Source of the DNA: Limonium bicolor
Taxonomy: Eukaryota > Streptophyta > Magnoliopsida > Caryophyllales > Plumbaginaceae
Length of the DNA: 64,000 bases
Assembly: GCA_023374045.1 (NCBI GenBank)
Contig: CM041778.1
Location: 405,168,438-405,232,437 of the forward strand
Direction: 5' to 3'
Both the position numbers and the translations under genes were made by a program. The first letter of the stretch is position 1, and every line of letters starts with the position of its first letter. Below, piece after piece: positions 47,993 through 58,672 of this stretch. Under the pieces are notes generated by a model that searched no databases, was not told where the DNA came from, and saw nothing but the letters and a program-made list of their open reading frames with translations.

Positions 47993-48361
47993 TCTTTGCT
48001 CCTTTTTTCCTTTCCTTTTTATTTGAATAAGTTATACACATGTTTATTTACATATATATAAGCGACTATATAATATGTCGTGTTATTAATTATGTACGGC
48101 GCTAGTCATTTATACGTACGTGTATATTTATACACGCCCCCTTTTATTTTGTCGCGTTTTAGTTATATGTGACTATGCGACATTATTATTTATCACATAC
48201 AACATTGTAATATTGTAACGTTTCGTATATATATATTTTTATAAACGTACATATATAAGTACGTGACCGTATTAATACATAACGTTACATGTACATACCA
48301 ATTTGAATTGTTTGTACGCGTTTATGATTTTATGCGTTTAATTCGTTTAGGGGTGTTTCAT

Positions 48362-49290
48362 CGAGAGTGTCCAAGCTTTACGCAGTTAGTTCACTTTAGT
48401 GTGGTCTTCTTCCCGAGACTGTTGGTTCCCTGAATGGTCTTGTGTTGAGTCTCTTCCCGTTTAACTTCTTTGCGCAATTGTTGTAGGGTTTCTGTGCCAG
48501 GGTCAATGAGTTGTCGGAGACGTGTTCATCACTCTCGCCCATGGTTATCCCCGTTTCATCTTGCGCGAGAATGGAGTATGCTTGCTCAAGATCGGGAAGA
48601 GGATTCATAAGAAGGATAACACATTTAGGCTGTTTGAACTCCTCATTTAGACCGTCCAGGAACTTCATCAACTTGTCTTGTTCCTCGCAAGCCCGAATTT
48701 CTCGTGTCGCTCCACAAGAACACTTTAGGGTTTTTCTAGTTGATCCTAATCGATCCCACAGACGCTTCAGTTTGGTGTAGTAGGTAGTAATAGAGTCGCC
48801 TTGTTGACGAATCTGCCCAATTTGCTTCTGGATTGCGTATATTTCAGGTCCATTCACCAGTTCGTACCGTTTGAACAAATCACGCCACATTTGCTCTGCA
48901 GTGTCGCAGTAGACAATACTCTCACCGATTTGCTTATCTAAGGAGTTCAAGATCCAGGACATCACCATGTTATTACTTCGCTCCCACATGGGATACCTCT
49001 CCGACGATTTCTCCAGCTCCGTTATTTGTCCATTGATGAAGCCGAACTTATTTTGGCTTTCAGGGCTATCGTGGCGGCTTTCTTCCACTGGTCAAACCCT
49101 GGATTCCCCTTGAATTTTATCCCAAAGCTGTGATTTGTTTGGTCTGAGGAATGGAGGTATAAGGGGTCGTTGAGGTCTTGAAGTAATGCAAGCGATTTAG
49201 GTTCTTGAGTTTCCGGTTGATTATCCACACTTGCTTCCTCATCTTCTTCCCCATCTTCTTGACTATTTGGGCCGAGTTCGTCTGCCATGA
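48362..49290 (-). pseudogene. gag N-terminal half, minus-strand copia
   Basis: The start MADELGPNSQEDGEEDEEAS lies near 49288. The capsid-type region (FDQWKKAATIALKAKI) follows, then a frameshift near 49060. The UBN2 segment (SWILNSLDKQIGESIVYC…AEQMWRDLFKRY … ITTYYTKLKRLWDRL … LLMNPLPDLEQAYSI) is open down to 48396. The first knuckle Cys codon is now a stop (TGA) near 48385. The 41504-48361 element cuts the knuckle. Confidence 0.85.
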
Positions 49291-49316
49291 TTGCGGAAAC
49301 GCTACTCAATTTGGTC

Positions 49317-49328
49317 GCTCTGATACCA
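49317..49328 (-). other. Primer-binding site, initiator tRNA-Met (copia)
   Basis: TGGTATCAGAGC on the minus strand, directly adjacent to the LTR end (…TTGACA at 49329). Confidence 0.92.
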
Positions 49329-49602
49329 TGTCAAATTGAGCTGTGTTGATGGAGAGAACGGAGAGCAGAGACAGGAAGAAACGGGACGAGATTTATTGAA
49401 TTGGAAAGAGTTTTACAGAGAGCGACTTAACTCTTTAGAGGAGAAGGAAGAAAGAGTTTAGTCGCTGTAGTTGTTTTTACATATGTATTGATGTACAGAG
49501 GAGCGCATATATATACTAGTCCTATTCCATATTACACTATATAATACAGATATATGTAATATAATATATATGTGCTCTAATAGGGGGGTGGTCAGGTGGT
49601 CA
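49329..49602 (-). repeat. LTR of minus-strand copia element
   Basis: The inner edge at 49329 is fixed by the primer site. The outer edge is less certain: a TGACCACC start on the minus strand would place it at 49594 or 49602. Short AT-rich LTR of about 270 bp, typical of plant copia. The partner LTR is missing. Confidence 0.6.
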
Positions 49603-50040
49603 TAGCCTCGTAGGGGTCACCTAGTTCCTGGTCTCTTCCGTCCCTTCTAGAATAAAGAGGGGGAGGGAGCCTGATGAGAGAAGGCCCAGAGGAAAGGTCA
49701 GAAACAACAACGGGCTTGGCAAGAGTGGAGGGAGAACGGAGCAAGGCAACACACAGCGCCAAGAACTGAGGAGGGAGCACCACCAGCGGCGCCTGGCGGC
49801 AGGAACACGAACGGAAAGAAAACGCAAGTTAAAGCCCGGGGGAAGAGGATATCACGCTCGTGGAGAGCGCGTCTTCCTCATAACGGATATGCTATCATGG
49901 CTCATAAATTTACGTTTGTTGCTCATACTTATACCGATTTAAATTCACGAGATGTGAGATGCAAACTCTATTGTGCTAATAAGGTTCTGTATTTGAGATT
50001 GCCTTTTAGGTCAATAGTGGTTGTTTTCACTCTGCTGGCA
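49603..50040. other. Unassigned purine-rich segment
   Basis: 49640-49870 is G/A-rich with GGCGCC, with no recognisable domain in any frame. 49880-50040 precedes the tandem repeat. No terminal repeats seen. Confidence 0.3.
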
Positions 50041-50545
50041 TTGCGTATTGACATCCAGTGTGAGGAAGTAACAACAATGACCAAGATACAGGTGGTTAAA
50101 TGGTTTAAGAAGACAAAGATTTTCTTACACCATACTCCTAAGTGTGGATAAAAATGAATGTGGATTTCTACATTCATGTTGTTGTGTACAATATCTGGAT
50201 GACAAGGAAGGATTGTATTTGAAAATCTGAGCACCCAGTGGGAGGAAGTAACGACAATGACCAAGATACTGGTGGTTGAATGGTGTAAGAAGACAAAGGA
50301 TTTTCTCACACCATACTCCTAAGTGCATAGTGGATTTCTACATTCATGTTCGTTGTGTACAATATCTGGATGACAAGGAATATTGTGTTCGAAAATCTGA
50401 GCACCCAGTGGGAGGAAGTAATGACAATGAACAATATACAGGTGGTGGAATTCGGTGTAAGAAGACAAAGGATTTTCTTACACCATACTCTAAGTGCAGA
50501 TGATGTGGATTTCTACATTAATGTTCGCTGTGTACAATATCTGAA
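50041..50545. repeat. Three-copy tandem repeat, 170-180 bp
   Basis: The anchor GAGGAAGTAAYRACAATGAMC starts at 50062, 50242 and 50412. Each unit continues with GTAAGAAGACAAAG, CACCATACTC, GTGGATTTCTACATT and GTGTACAATATCTG. A fourth related copy opens the duplicated block at 61864. Confidence 0.85.
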
Positions 50546-51381
50546 TATAGATTATTATAAATAAGATAGTATAACTAAAGCATACAACATATGAATACGA
50601 AATCTTAATGCATCAACAGAAGATAAAGCAGAAGCACATTTTTTAATGGTAAACACCGAGTACCTTTGCAATTTCAAGTACATTTAAGTCACTCTTTCTC
50701 CAATTCCAAGGAGTCACACAAAAAACCAAAGGGATATCTCACCAACAAACTGATAAGAAGTTACTATACATAAGTGTGCGGAGATCCATGATTGAAGATT
50801 ATAGGTGTTTTAAGAGAAATAACTTGGAGGGATGGACTTAACCAGTAGTTTTGGGATTCGATATTACATATGTCTTAACATTGTTTTTTACATATCGACG
50901 TAGTTTATAAATATTTCCACTATTGATTAGAAACAAAAACACAACCTTCCATAATCGTTCCATCACTACTATAGAAAAATACGACACTAGTTGTTATATA
51001 TATTTTCCTTTAATTTGACCATTCTTACCGAATCAAGGCGTATAAGAATATTTTTTCAACATTTATCACTTTATAGAACTTAAATTATTGATAAATCTGA
51101 AAACTATGAACGTTTAGAAATTATATTAAACTGAGTTGTTGGATTCGATATTTCTTAATGTTGTTTTTTACACATCCCGATAGTTTATAAACGAATCTAG
51201 TATTAATTAGAAACATAAACACCACCTTGTATAAAGAGAGGTTTGATGCTAATATCTGGGTGAACAGCAAAAGAAAAACAAAAACGGAAGAAAAAAAAAC
51301 ATATACTACTGTTCATTCGTGAAATTTTGAACTGATTGAAATTAAATTATCTGTGCATGACTATTATCAACACCACCAAAC
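50546..51381. other. Intergenic DNA 3' of the response-regulator gene, with local duplication
   Basis: No gene. A ~95-bp block (GGATTCGATATT … TTTATAAAYR … TTGATTAGAAACA) at about 50860-50960 recurs diverged at 51140-51230. The whole stretch up to about 51080 is copied at 61864-62595, and part again at 63591-64000. Confidence 0.6.
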
Positions 51382-54056
51382 TTAAGGATGAGCGCCTTTT
51401 GACCCGTTCCAACTTTGATTGCTTGGTTGCTCCTGCGGAATCGCTTCTATACTTTCCTGCAAATGAACAAACACAATACAGAAGAAATATGTCTCATAGC
51501 TACTCGGTACTACTTAAAATGTAAATTATTTTAATTTTTTACTGTAAGATTAATTGTTTATGATCATTTTAACCTAATGCGTTAGTATTTTTATATTTTT
51601 CGAGTAATTTTAAACTAAAAAACGATATCTAACACTTTAACACAAAAACTAAGACTTACCGAAGGTTAAGAACAAAAAAATAAGGTACCTCATTGGTATG
51701 ATCGCTCGGAGGTGAAGATCGATGGATTATTAGGAGCCTCCGCAGATAATCGTCGGTGTATTTGGTGAGCAACAGGTGGCTGAGGGTTTACTAGATAATT
51801 ATGTTGAAAAGATTCAGTTGGGGTATGATTAGGCATAATATAAGACATATTTACTTGGTGAGTACCCATAATCTGAGATGATAATGGGTTGCTGTTATAA
51901 CGAAGAGAACTTTGATGAGGAAATAGAATGATAGGGTCATCACAAGGAAACATCATCTGTTGTTGATCAATGGCGGTGCTAGTGCTGCAGTGAAACTTGT
52001 TTAAATTGGAGTGATAACCCTGGTGGTTGCCACATAAAGTTGTTGGACCAAAGTTGATTGTAATCGGCATCAGAAGGGATAAATCCTCCCCTAGGAATAG
52101 CAGTAGTACTGTCGCAGCTGCCAGGATGATAATCCATGGGGTCCTCATCTGTGATCTATTGCCAGTACTGTCAAGAATCAAATCATGTGGGGCTTGTTGT
52201 TGAACGTTAAAAACTGATGAACATCTGGGACACATATGTGGAACAACAACACCAGGATTTTGAGTAGTCTCGGTTAGTCTTCTCATCCTCTCAAAATTAC
52301 CACCAGCATCTAAATTGTTATTAGCACTTCCATAGAGTGCTCTGATCATGCCCTCCTCCCAGCTGTTCATCATCATTGGTGGCTCTAATCTTTGTATTGG
52401 GGTGGGTGATCTCATGATTGGCTGTGGAGTATTCCTGTTGTTGTTGTGGGTGTGGTGATGATTTGAATTTGTAGCTATCCGCCTGAAATCTGTCACCGTA
52501 GGAATCCGCAATTGATGATAAAGAATTAGGGTTGTGATCATGAAGTGGAGAAATGTTTGTGTTTGTCTCTCTGCTCTCTCTGCCCTTCTCCCTAATGCTT
52601 AGGGCGATGCTTCTGTAAATAATTATCCAGCAAATAAACCACATGTTAATTAATTACCACATGGATCATGATACATGACTCGTTCCGACCCTGAGTTGGA
52701 TCGATTGTTACCTGAAGATGGCTAGCAATATTTTCTCTTGTAAGATCTGGTTCACCCTTTTGTTTAGTCTTTTGCATTTCTTCCAGTATCTTCTTTGGTA
52801 CGGCCTCTGCTTGCAGCATCAAGAAAAAGAAGGGTGGGGAAATAAGTTAACCATTCGATCTCTACATAATTAATAATAGAAATCTGCAGGTAATTAACTT
52901 TAATAACGAGTACCGTATCTATGAATATTTTAAAGAAGGTTGAAACAGGTCCAACCAAAATCTTTAAAGACTAATCACCACAATACTAGTAATCTAAAAA
53001 ATAAACCTAAAACCGGCCGTACCATCAGCCGTACTGAATATCGTTCAACAACACTTGATTCCCTCAGCCGTTATACCATCATACATAAAATACCTGATTC
53101 CCGCAGTTTATGCGCAGTTAGTTCATTTAGGATATATTGAAAAATAAATAAATACTTACTGTCTCCTAACTTTTCCACCGCAGAGGCAAACTTGGCATGC
53201 ATCTCAGGAGTCCAGACCACACGCGGCTTCTTCCTTGGCGGTTGTTCTTCTTGCTCAGTAGCGTCAATGGCAGCAGCTTCTGAATCCATATTCATCATTC
53301 TTGAATTACTTAATTGGCAGATAAACCGGTATAGCTCCTTCAGTTTCTCTTCTGTATGTGGTTTCGGTATGAAATCTAAAGCTCCGGACTCATTCCTATG
53401 TTTGTTGATGAATTCTTTGTCAAGATTTGTGGATGTCACTACATTATACAATAACAACAACACAAGAGAAACAAAATTAACTTCGCCAAATTAAGAAATC
53501 AATCGATGAACCATTCATTCTATCATCAAACTTACCAACTAAAGGAATGTTCCGTTCCGAGAGAGTCCACTTCAGCTTTTCAAAACCATCTGTTCCAAGC
53601 ATGGAAATCTCAACTATGGCGACATCAAAGTTATTAGGTCGATCACTATTAACTCCAACCAGTTCAACGCTTTTTGCATTGTGGCATATCGTTGCTAATA
53701 TTGAAGAAGATAAACAGAGAAAGAGATTTAATTTATCAGTTTCTTCTACCCAACACATGAACAGTATTATAGAATGCATTGAGCAACGTACAAGATAATC
53801 AAGAAAGAAAAGTACCATCAAAGTTGCAGCTTTCAAGCAAGATTCTGGCGTCCGGCAAGTGTAATTCTTCATCATTGTCAACTATGAGAGTCTCCAACCT
53901 GCAGTCATTAGAAGGAGTAGTAGTCCCTTCTGATGATTCTGTAAGTGACAAAATCGACATCACACCCCAACCGAGCTCACCGCTATTCTCAAAATCTAAA
54001 TTATGTGCTTCTCGAGATATGAGAGAAATCCGGGAACGATTTTCACGTAGAAACAA
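51382..54056 (-). pseudogene. Type-B response-regulator-like gene (receiver + GARP), C-terminus broken
   Basis: Exons 54056-53816, 53694-53536, 53438-53160 and 52806-52712 join with matching phases and GT-AG borders. They encode an intact-length receiver fold and a full GARP/Myb-like DNA-binding domain (KKPRVVWTPEMHAKFASAV, then KAVPKKIL … LTRENIASHLQ). The receiver starts LIVDNDEE. At the phospho-acceptor position it has Glu (residue ~109, DVAIVEISML) instead of Asp, while the Lys in FIPKPH is kept: a pseudo-receiver. The next exon (from 52612) gives KHRPKH and a stop, about 264 residues in all. Downstream, 52541-51690 stays open in another frame with Asn/Gln/Pro-rich sequence, and a last exon may lie at 51456-51382. 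So the C-terminus is frameshifted by mutation or assembly error. Start could instead be Met33 (MSILSLTES). Confidence 0.75.
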
Positions 54057-54189
54057 ATCTAAAGGGAAAAGGAAAGAGATGGGAGGGAATGTATATTTGA
54101 CGATTAGAGATTCTCAAGAAATTTATAGATATTCTGGTTCTGGGGCGACTGCTATAATGCCTAAATTATATATCTTTGGAAAGTAAAAA

Positions 54190-54545
54190 ATAAGAGAAAC
54201 CTAGTCTTCAAATAAACAACTGGGAGAATTTTTTCTTCTATTCAGATAAATCGGAGGCAATATCAATACATATGGAAGTTACGAGTAACTAACAACCAAT
54301 TCGGTGCGGCTTTTATATTAATTTTGGATGTAACATATATTAGAATGTTTTACTCATGTAATTAATTTTGCATGTCCACTCCTAATATGTGCAGGACAAC
54401 TAAAAATACTAATTAAAATGCTAATTAAAAATAATGTCTATAATAGTAAATTGATTATATGAGTTTAATAAATTAATTTAAATCTATAACAAAATAAACT
54501 ATAATTTTAAAATATTAACAAAAATATGATATCATTGGGTCTAAC
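54190..54545. other. AT-rich upstream region of the response-regulator-like gene
   Basis: No coding sequence. The promoter must lie here for the minus-strand gene. No individual element can be named. Confidence 0.35.
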
Positions 54546-54877
54546 GATCCTAAAGCCTAACCACAAATCTTAAAAACCTGTCAAGTCAGTGGTAACATTA
54601 TAAAGTATAAAACTTAAAAAAACATTACCGTACACTACACACCCTAAATCTTAGGAAAGCTAAAAATGCCGAAGGCATTTTTAGGTTTGTGGAGTAGGGT
54701 TAAGGCCCTATACCACAAACCCTAAAAACCTGCCGAGTCAGTGGCGACATTATAAAGTATAAAACGACTTCAAAAAAGATTACACCACACCACACACCCT
54801 AAACCCTAAACCACCCTAGGAAAGCTAAAAACGCCGAAGGTATTTTTAGGGTTTGTGGTATAGGGTTTAGGGTCGTT
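54546..54877. repeat. Two-copy ~160-bp CCCTAAA-rich repeat
   Basis: Copies at about 54550-54711 and 54712-54877 share CCTGYCRAGTCAGTGG, ACATTATAAAGTATAAAAC, CACACCCTAAA and GGAAAGCTAAAAAYGCCGAAGG. AAATGCCGAAGGCATTT at the centre of copy 1 is palindromic. A third copy lies at 56296-56515, beyond the HSP90 fragment. Confidence 0.8.
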
Positions 54878-55822
54878 AATATACAAAAACTACTTAATAT
54901 CCATTGATTAATTCAACAAATCAATCATCTTTAATGACGCTACGTGTATATTGAATAAAATTTTACACCTTACATTGTACATGTACGACTATTAGGTTAA
55001 GTTTTAGATACAGACAAATGTTAACCATAGACATTAAAAAATATATGACATGTGTATACAAATATATTCCATAGACTCATGAAATATTTGCCCCGAATGT
55101 ATGTCATTAATATACAAAAAGTACTCAATATTCATTGCTTACTTCAAAAAAATCAATTGTCTTTAATGAAGCTTAGCATATATTGGGTTGGCTAAAATTT
55201 TACTGCTTATAATGTATATGTACGGCTAATAATCCCTTTTTAGATACAGATTAATCTTAGCTATTGCTTCAAACAATATATTCCATGTTTTCACAAATAT
55301 ATGTGCCATACACATGAAATATTTGCCATGAGTGTATATCGTTAATATACCAAAACTACTCAATATTCATTGCTTAATTCAACAGACCAGTTGTATTTAA
55401 TGACACTATGTGCATATTGAATAAAAGTTAACAACATATATTGTACATCTATGGCTATTGGCTATTGTTTTTAGACACGGACAAATATTAGCCATAAGCA
55501 TGAAACAATATATGTCATGTGTGTACAAATATATATGCCACTAACTTAGGTAATATTTGCCACAAATGTAAATCGTTAATATACAAAAATACTCAATATT
55601 CATTGCTTACTTCAACAAATCCATTGTCTTTAATGAAGCTAAGTATATATTGGTTGGGAAATTATATAGATTATAATATATATGTACGGCTAATAATCCC
55701 TTATTAGCTTAAGTTTTAGATACAGATTAATGTTAGTCATTGCTTCAAAAATATATATGCCATGTATTTACTAATATATGATTCATACACGTGTGAAGTA
55801 TTTGCCATGAGTGTACATTGTT
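54878..55822. repeat. Four-copy ~235-bp tandem repeat
   Basis: Units start (AATATACAAAAA…ACTCAATATTCATTGC) at 54878, 55109, 55344 and 55578, giving lengths of 231, 235, 234 and 245 bp. Units 2 and 4 are more alike (TTTAATGAAGCT, TACGGCTAATAATCCC), as are 1 and 3 (TTTAATGACRCTAYGTG, ATTGAATAAAA), implying two-step duplication of a dimer. A fifth start at 55823 decays into the HSP90 segment. Confidence 0.9.
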
Positions 55823-55902
55823 AATACATTCTTTCATTGTTCTTGATCAGCAACTACGCTAATAAGCTTACTCAATATTCATTCCCTAATATTTTCCAAC
55901 TG

Positions 55903-56295
55903 TAGAGTTTGATCACCAATACATTTTACAGAAACAAAGAGATCTTTCTTAGGGAGCTCATCAGTAATACTTCTAATGCTCTGGACAAAATCCGCTATGA
56001 GAATTTGATTGAAAAGAGCAAGCTTGAGGGACAACCTGAGCTCTTTATCCACCTTATCCCAGACAAGGCCAACAACACTCTATCAATGACAGTGGTATTG
56101 GAATGCCCAAAGCTGATTTGGTGAACAACCGTGGTACAATTGCACGATCTATAACCAAGGAATTCATGGAAGCTAGCCTTGGCTACTGTAGCTGATGTGA
56201 GCATGATTGGTCAATTTGGTGTTGGTTTCTACTCTGCATACTTGGTTGCTGACAAGGTCATTGTCACCACCAAGCACGATAACAATATTAAGGTA
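55903..56295 (+). pseudogene. Captured HSP90 N-terminal exon fragment
   Basis: Encodes the start of the HSP90 ATPase domain: [20 protein letters not shown], then [27 protein letters not shown] (open 55909-56124). After a frameshift come [10 protein letters not shown], and [23 protein letters not shown] near 56205-56280. The conserved Glu and Asn of the nucleotide pocket (FLRELISN) are kept. The left edge follows TTTTCCAACTGTAG, which looks like an intron 3' end, arguing for DNA-level capture, not a processed copy. The remaining ~600 residues are missing. It lies between copies of a dispersed repeat. Confidence 0.9.
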
Positions 56296-56515
56296 GAAGG
56301 TATTTTTAGGGTTTGTAGTGCAAACCCTAAAACCTAAACCGCAAATCCTAAAAACCTGCTGAGTTAGTGGAGACATTATAAAATCTAAGACACTTCAAAA
56401 AGATTACCCTACACACACCCTAAAAACCACCATATGAAAGTTAAAAATGTCGAAGTACAGGGTTAGGGTCTAACCACCCTAAACTACAAAAATTAGTCGA
56501 GTCAGTGATGACCTT
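56296..56515. repeat. Third copy of the CCCTAAA-rich repeat
   Basis: Shares GAAGGTATTTTTAGGGTTTG, CCTGCTGAGTTAGTGG, ACATTATAAAATCTAA and ACACACCCTAAAAACCACC with 54546-54877, closing the HSP90 cassette on the right. Confidence 0.75.
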
Positions 56516-57540
56516 ACAATCATGGTTAATATTATGTATACCTATGACATATATTTTCGCTTGAATGACATATATTTATTAATGTTTATGGCTAACATTT
56601 TTGTATATTATATCATAAACTAATTAATGAGGGACTAATACATATATCTAAATTTTTTTGTTAATTTAGTATAACACAAACTAATTTAATTAATAAATTT
56701 TAAAGTTTAAATAACAAATTATTTTTTTATAAATGATATTTTTTAAAAATATCATTTCAAGTTGATAGCTAGAGGAAATATAGTATTATATATGCCAGTT
56801 TATATTGATGACAATAGAATAAGCATGTATATAACATTAAAAGTTGAAATATACTTTCTTAAAAAAAATATAACCTCATCCGTCGACGTATCTCTCGTGT
56901 CTCATCCACAGTACTCATCAAGAATTAGATTAGTTTAGTTGATCCAATGGACTAGAATAATGCTTTTAGGTAAAGGCAAATTTGATGCCTTTATACAAAC
57001 CTGCGGCCCAATTCGGGTGTTGTTATTTATTAAACGCTTGACCCGGCACCACTTGAGTCAAAGAGTTTAAATTTTTTTATCCACATTACCTTTTTTGCTT
57101 TTAGGTTGATTTATATTTGTTATATTATATATAGAGCTAGCTAGCTACTAAACAATATTAATAACCAAATTTTCTTTGGTAATATAATATCATGGAAAGT
57201 CAGGTTAACGAAATTAATCTCTATTTTACTTTCTATCCAATACTCATTATATAATCTAAATTAATTAAATTTGTTAACTAATTAATGGAGGCTCAAGGAA
57301 ATTAAACATTTTCTTAATTTGGTAAAATATATATATATATATATTATAAGGCTCATTCCCACCAAAATCCATTAATATCTAAATACGTTATTATATAATC
57401 TAAATGCACTAATCAAATATAAAATAAGAAAGATCTTTGGTGGTTTAAGGAGAATTGGACAAAAACAAGTGTTAGGTGGTTATTTTGTGACTATAGACGC
57501 TTTGAAAGAATTAGTTGATCTAGAGAGAATGTTGTTGAAG
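56516..57540. other. AT-rich intergenic DNA
   Basis: No gene or terminal repeat recognised. The start (ATGACATATATTT…GTTTATGGCTAACATTTTTG) faintly echoes the 235-bp repeat. A (TA)n tract lies at about 57328-57345. Confidence 0.4.
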
Positions 57541-58672
57541 CTCTTGTATACATGTCTACGTATACCCCCTTTCCTCTCCCAATAATTGTGTTCAGTTTGC
57601 TCTGGAAAGTTATGTTGGATTCTTCTTCTGGTTGGTTAATTATGAAGGAAATTACCACTAGTGTTGACTTCCATTTGGAAAATGTTGAAGTGGGAGATGA
57701 GTCAGCTCCAAGAAGATCTCGTTACATGTTGCCTGCATGTCCATGATCGTGGGCTTTCTCTTCTTATTCGGCTGTAGGGATGTGATCAATGATAGCAGTT
57801 GGATCAAGAATGTTGAAATCATCGGTGTTTTTACCATCGAGGAGGCGGATAACACGACAACTTCAACAGTGGGTTGCAAAGATCTAGTACTCGACTGAGA
57901 TGAGATGAGGGATGAAACCAGCACCCAACTCTAGACCTACCGGTGTGCTGGAGACCCGACTGAAACGTGTGAGAGGAGATTCTCCATATGAGAATTAGAG
58001 GAAGGTTGAGGTCACGGGGGTGGAAGTGGTGGTACCTGCAAGAAGATGAATAACAACAAGATGTATGTGAGAAGGGTTTTCACCACGGACCATAGCGAGG
58101 AGATGTCCAAGATCACCTTGGATTTGTGAAGGGAGTGGTTGATTCATATGTCCTGCCACTCAACTCTTCCTGTGAGATGTTGCAGCAGAGTAAAATTCTG
58201 AAACTGATTAAGAAATTTTCCTTTCTTCTATTATTAGCTCCAGGTTGTATGGCTAATACTTGGGCTTGTTCCAGTTTGAAGATGACTTTTACAGGCTTGC
58301 TTAACTGCATTACTGTTTCTCAATCAACCAAGTCGATCGAGATCCCATTCGTGCGATTTCCAAGTGTAATTTTATTCCGCTACATCTATGTAGCTATGTT
58401 GACACTTTCAAGGTTGAGTTGCATGGTCATCGATTTTGGCTGGGATGCAGAGGAGGGGCGTAGTGAAGATGGGGATTTGGTGGAATTATCGCGCGTTAGA
58501 GGGATGGAGGTGGTGGTGCGGTAGTTTGCCGCCAGTGTTTCTACAGTGTGAAGGTAGTGGTTTATGGATTTCTGGGTTTGGTTGGTGTTGTCGTATAGAG
58601 ATTGGCCAGGTGGCCATGGGATTGTTGCCTTTAACAAGTTCACTAGGATGAGGGACACTTGGAACTGCCTAC
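57541..58672. other. Unassigned segment with several medium ORFs
   Basis: Plus-strand frames at 57552-57746 and 58126-58524 and minus-strand frames at 57658-57924 and 58386-58658 overlap each other. I recognise no domain in any. GC content is higher than in the neighbours, which suggests decayed coding DNA of an unknown gene or transposon. It ends where the TGTAACACCCC repeat begins. Confidence 0.3.

Larger units (their letters stand above)
41504..48361. mobile_element. 6.86-kb coding-free LTR-like insertion
   Basis: Starts TGTAACACCCCC and ends GGGGTGTTTCA, flanked by the 5-bp duplication TCGAG (41499-41503 and 48362-48366). TG…CA ends with a 5-bp TSD indicate an LTR element or solo LTR, and TGTAACACCCC-type ends are common among plant Ty3/gypsy LTRs. 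No gag-pol domain, internal LTR copy or primer site is visible. Contents include a 54-bp minisatellite, a degenerate ~197-bp array and a tRNA-like box pair near the right end. It is either an unusually long solo LTR or a large non-autonomous element. Confidence 0.75.
39440..49602 (-). mobile_element. Ty1/copia element, minus strand, 3' half missing, split by a 6.9-kb insertion
   Basis: From its LTR (49329-49602) the minus strand carries a tRNA-iMet primer site, gag, protease, integrase and the basic Pro-rich linker to RT, ending near 39440-39470. RT, RNase H and the other LTR are absent. The element is interrupted at 41504-48361 by an LTR-like insertion. It is distinct from the plus-strand copia beside it, since both carry protease and integrase. 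Confidence 0.85.

Noticed and set aside
49968..50309. 113-codon minus-strand frame
   Set aside because: Spans the 170-180-bp tandem repeat and encodes a repeated peptide without a domain.
51690..52541. 283-codon minus-strand frame as a separate gene
   Set aside because: It is the out-of-frame last large exon of the receiver-GARP gene. Its start lies in the middle of that exon and there is no upstream promoter space.
55903..56295. Functional HSP90 gene
   Set aside because: Only about 130 of roughly 700 residues are present, frameshifted and without further exons.
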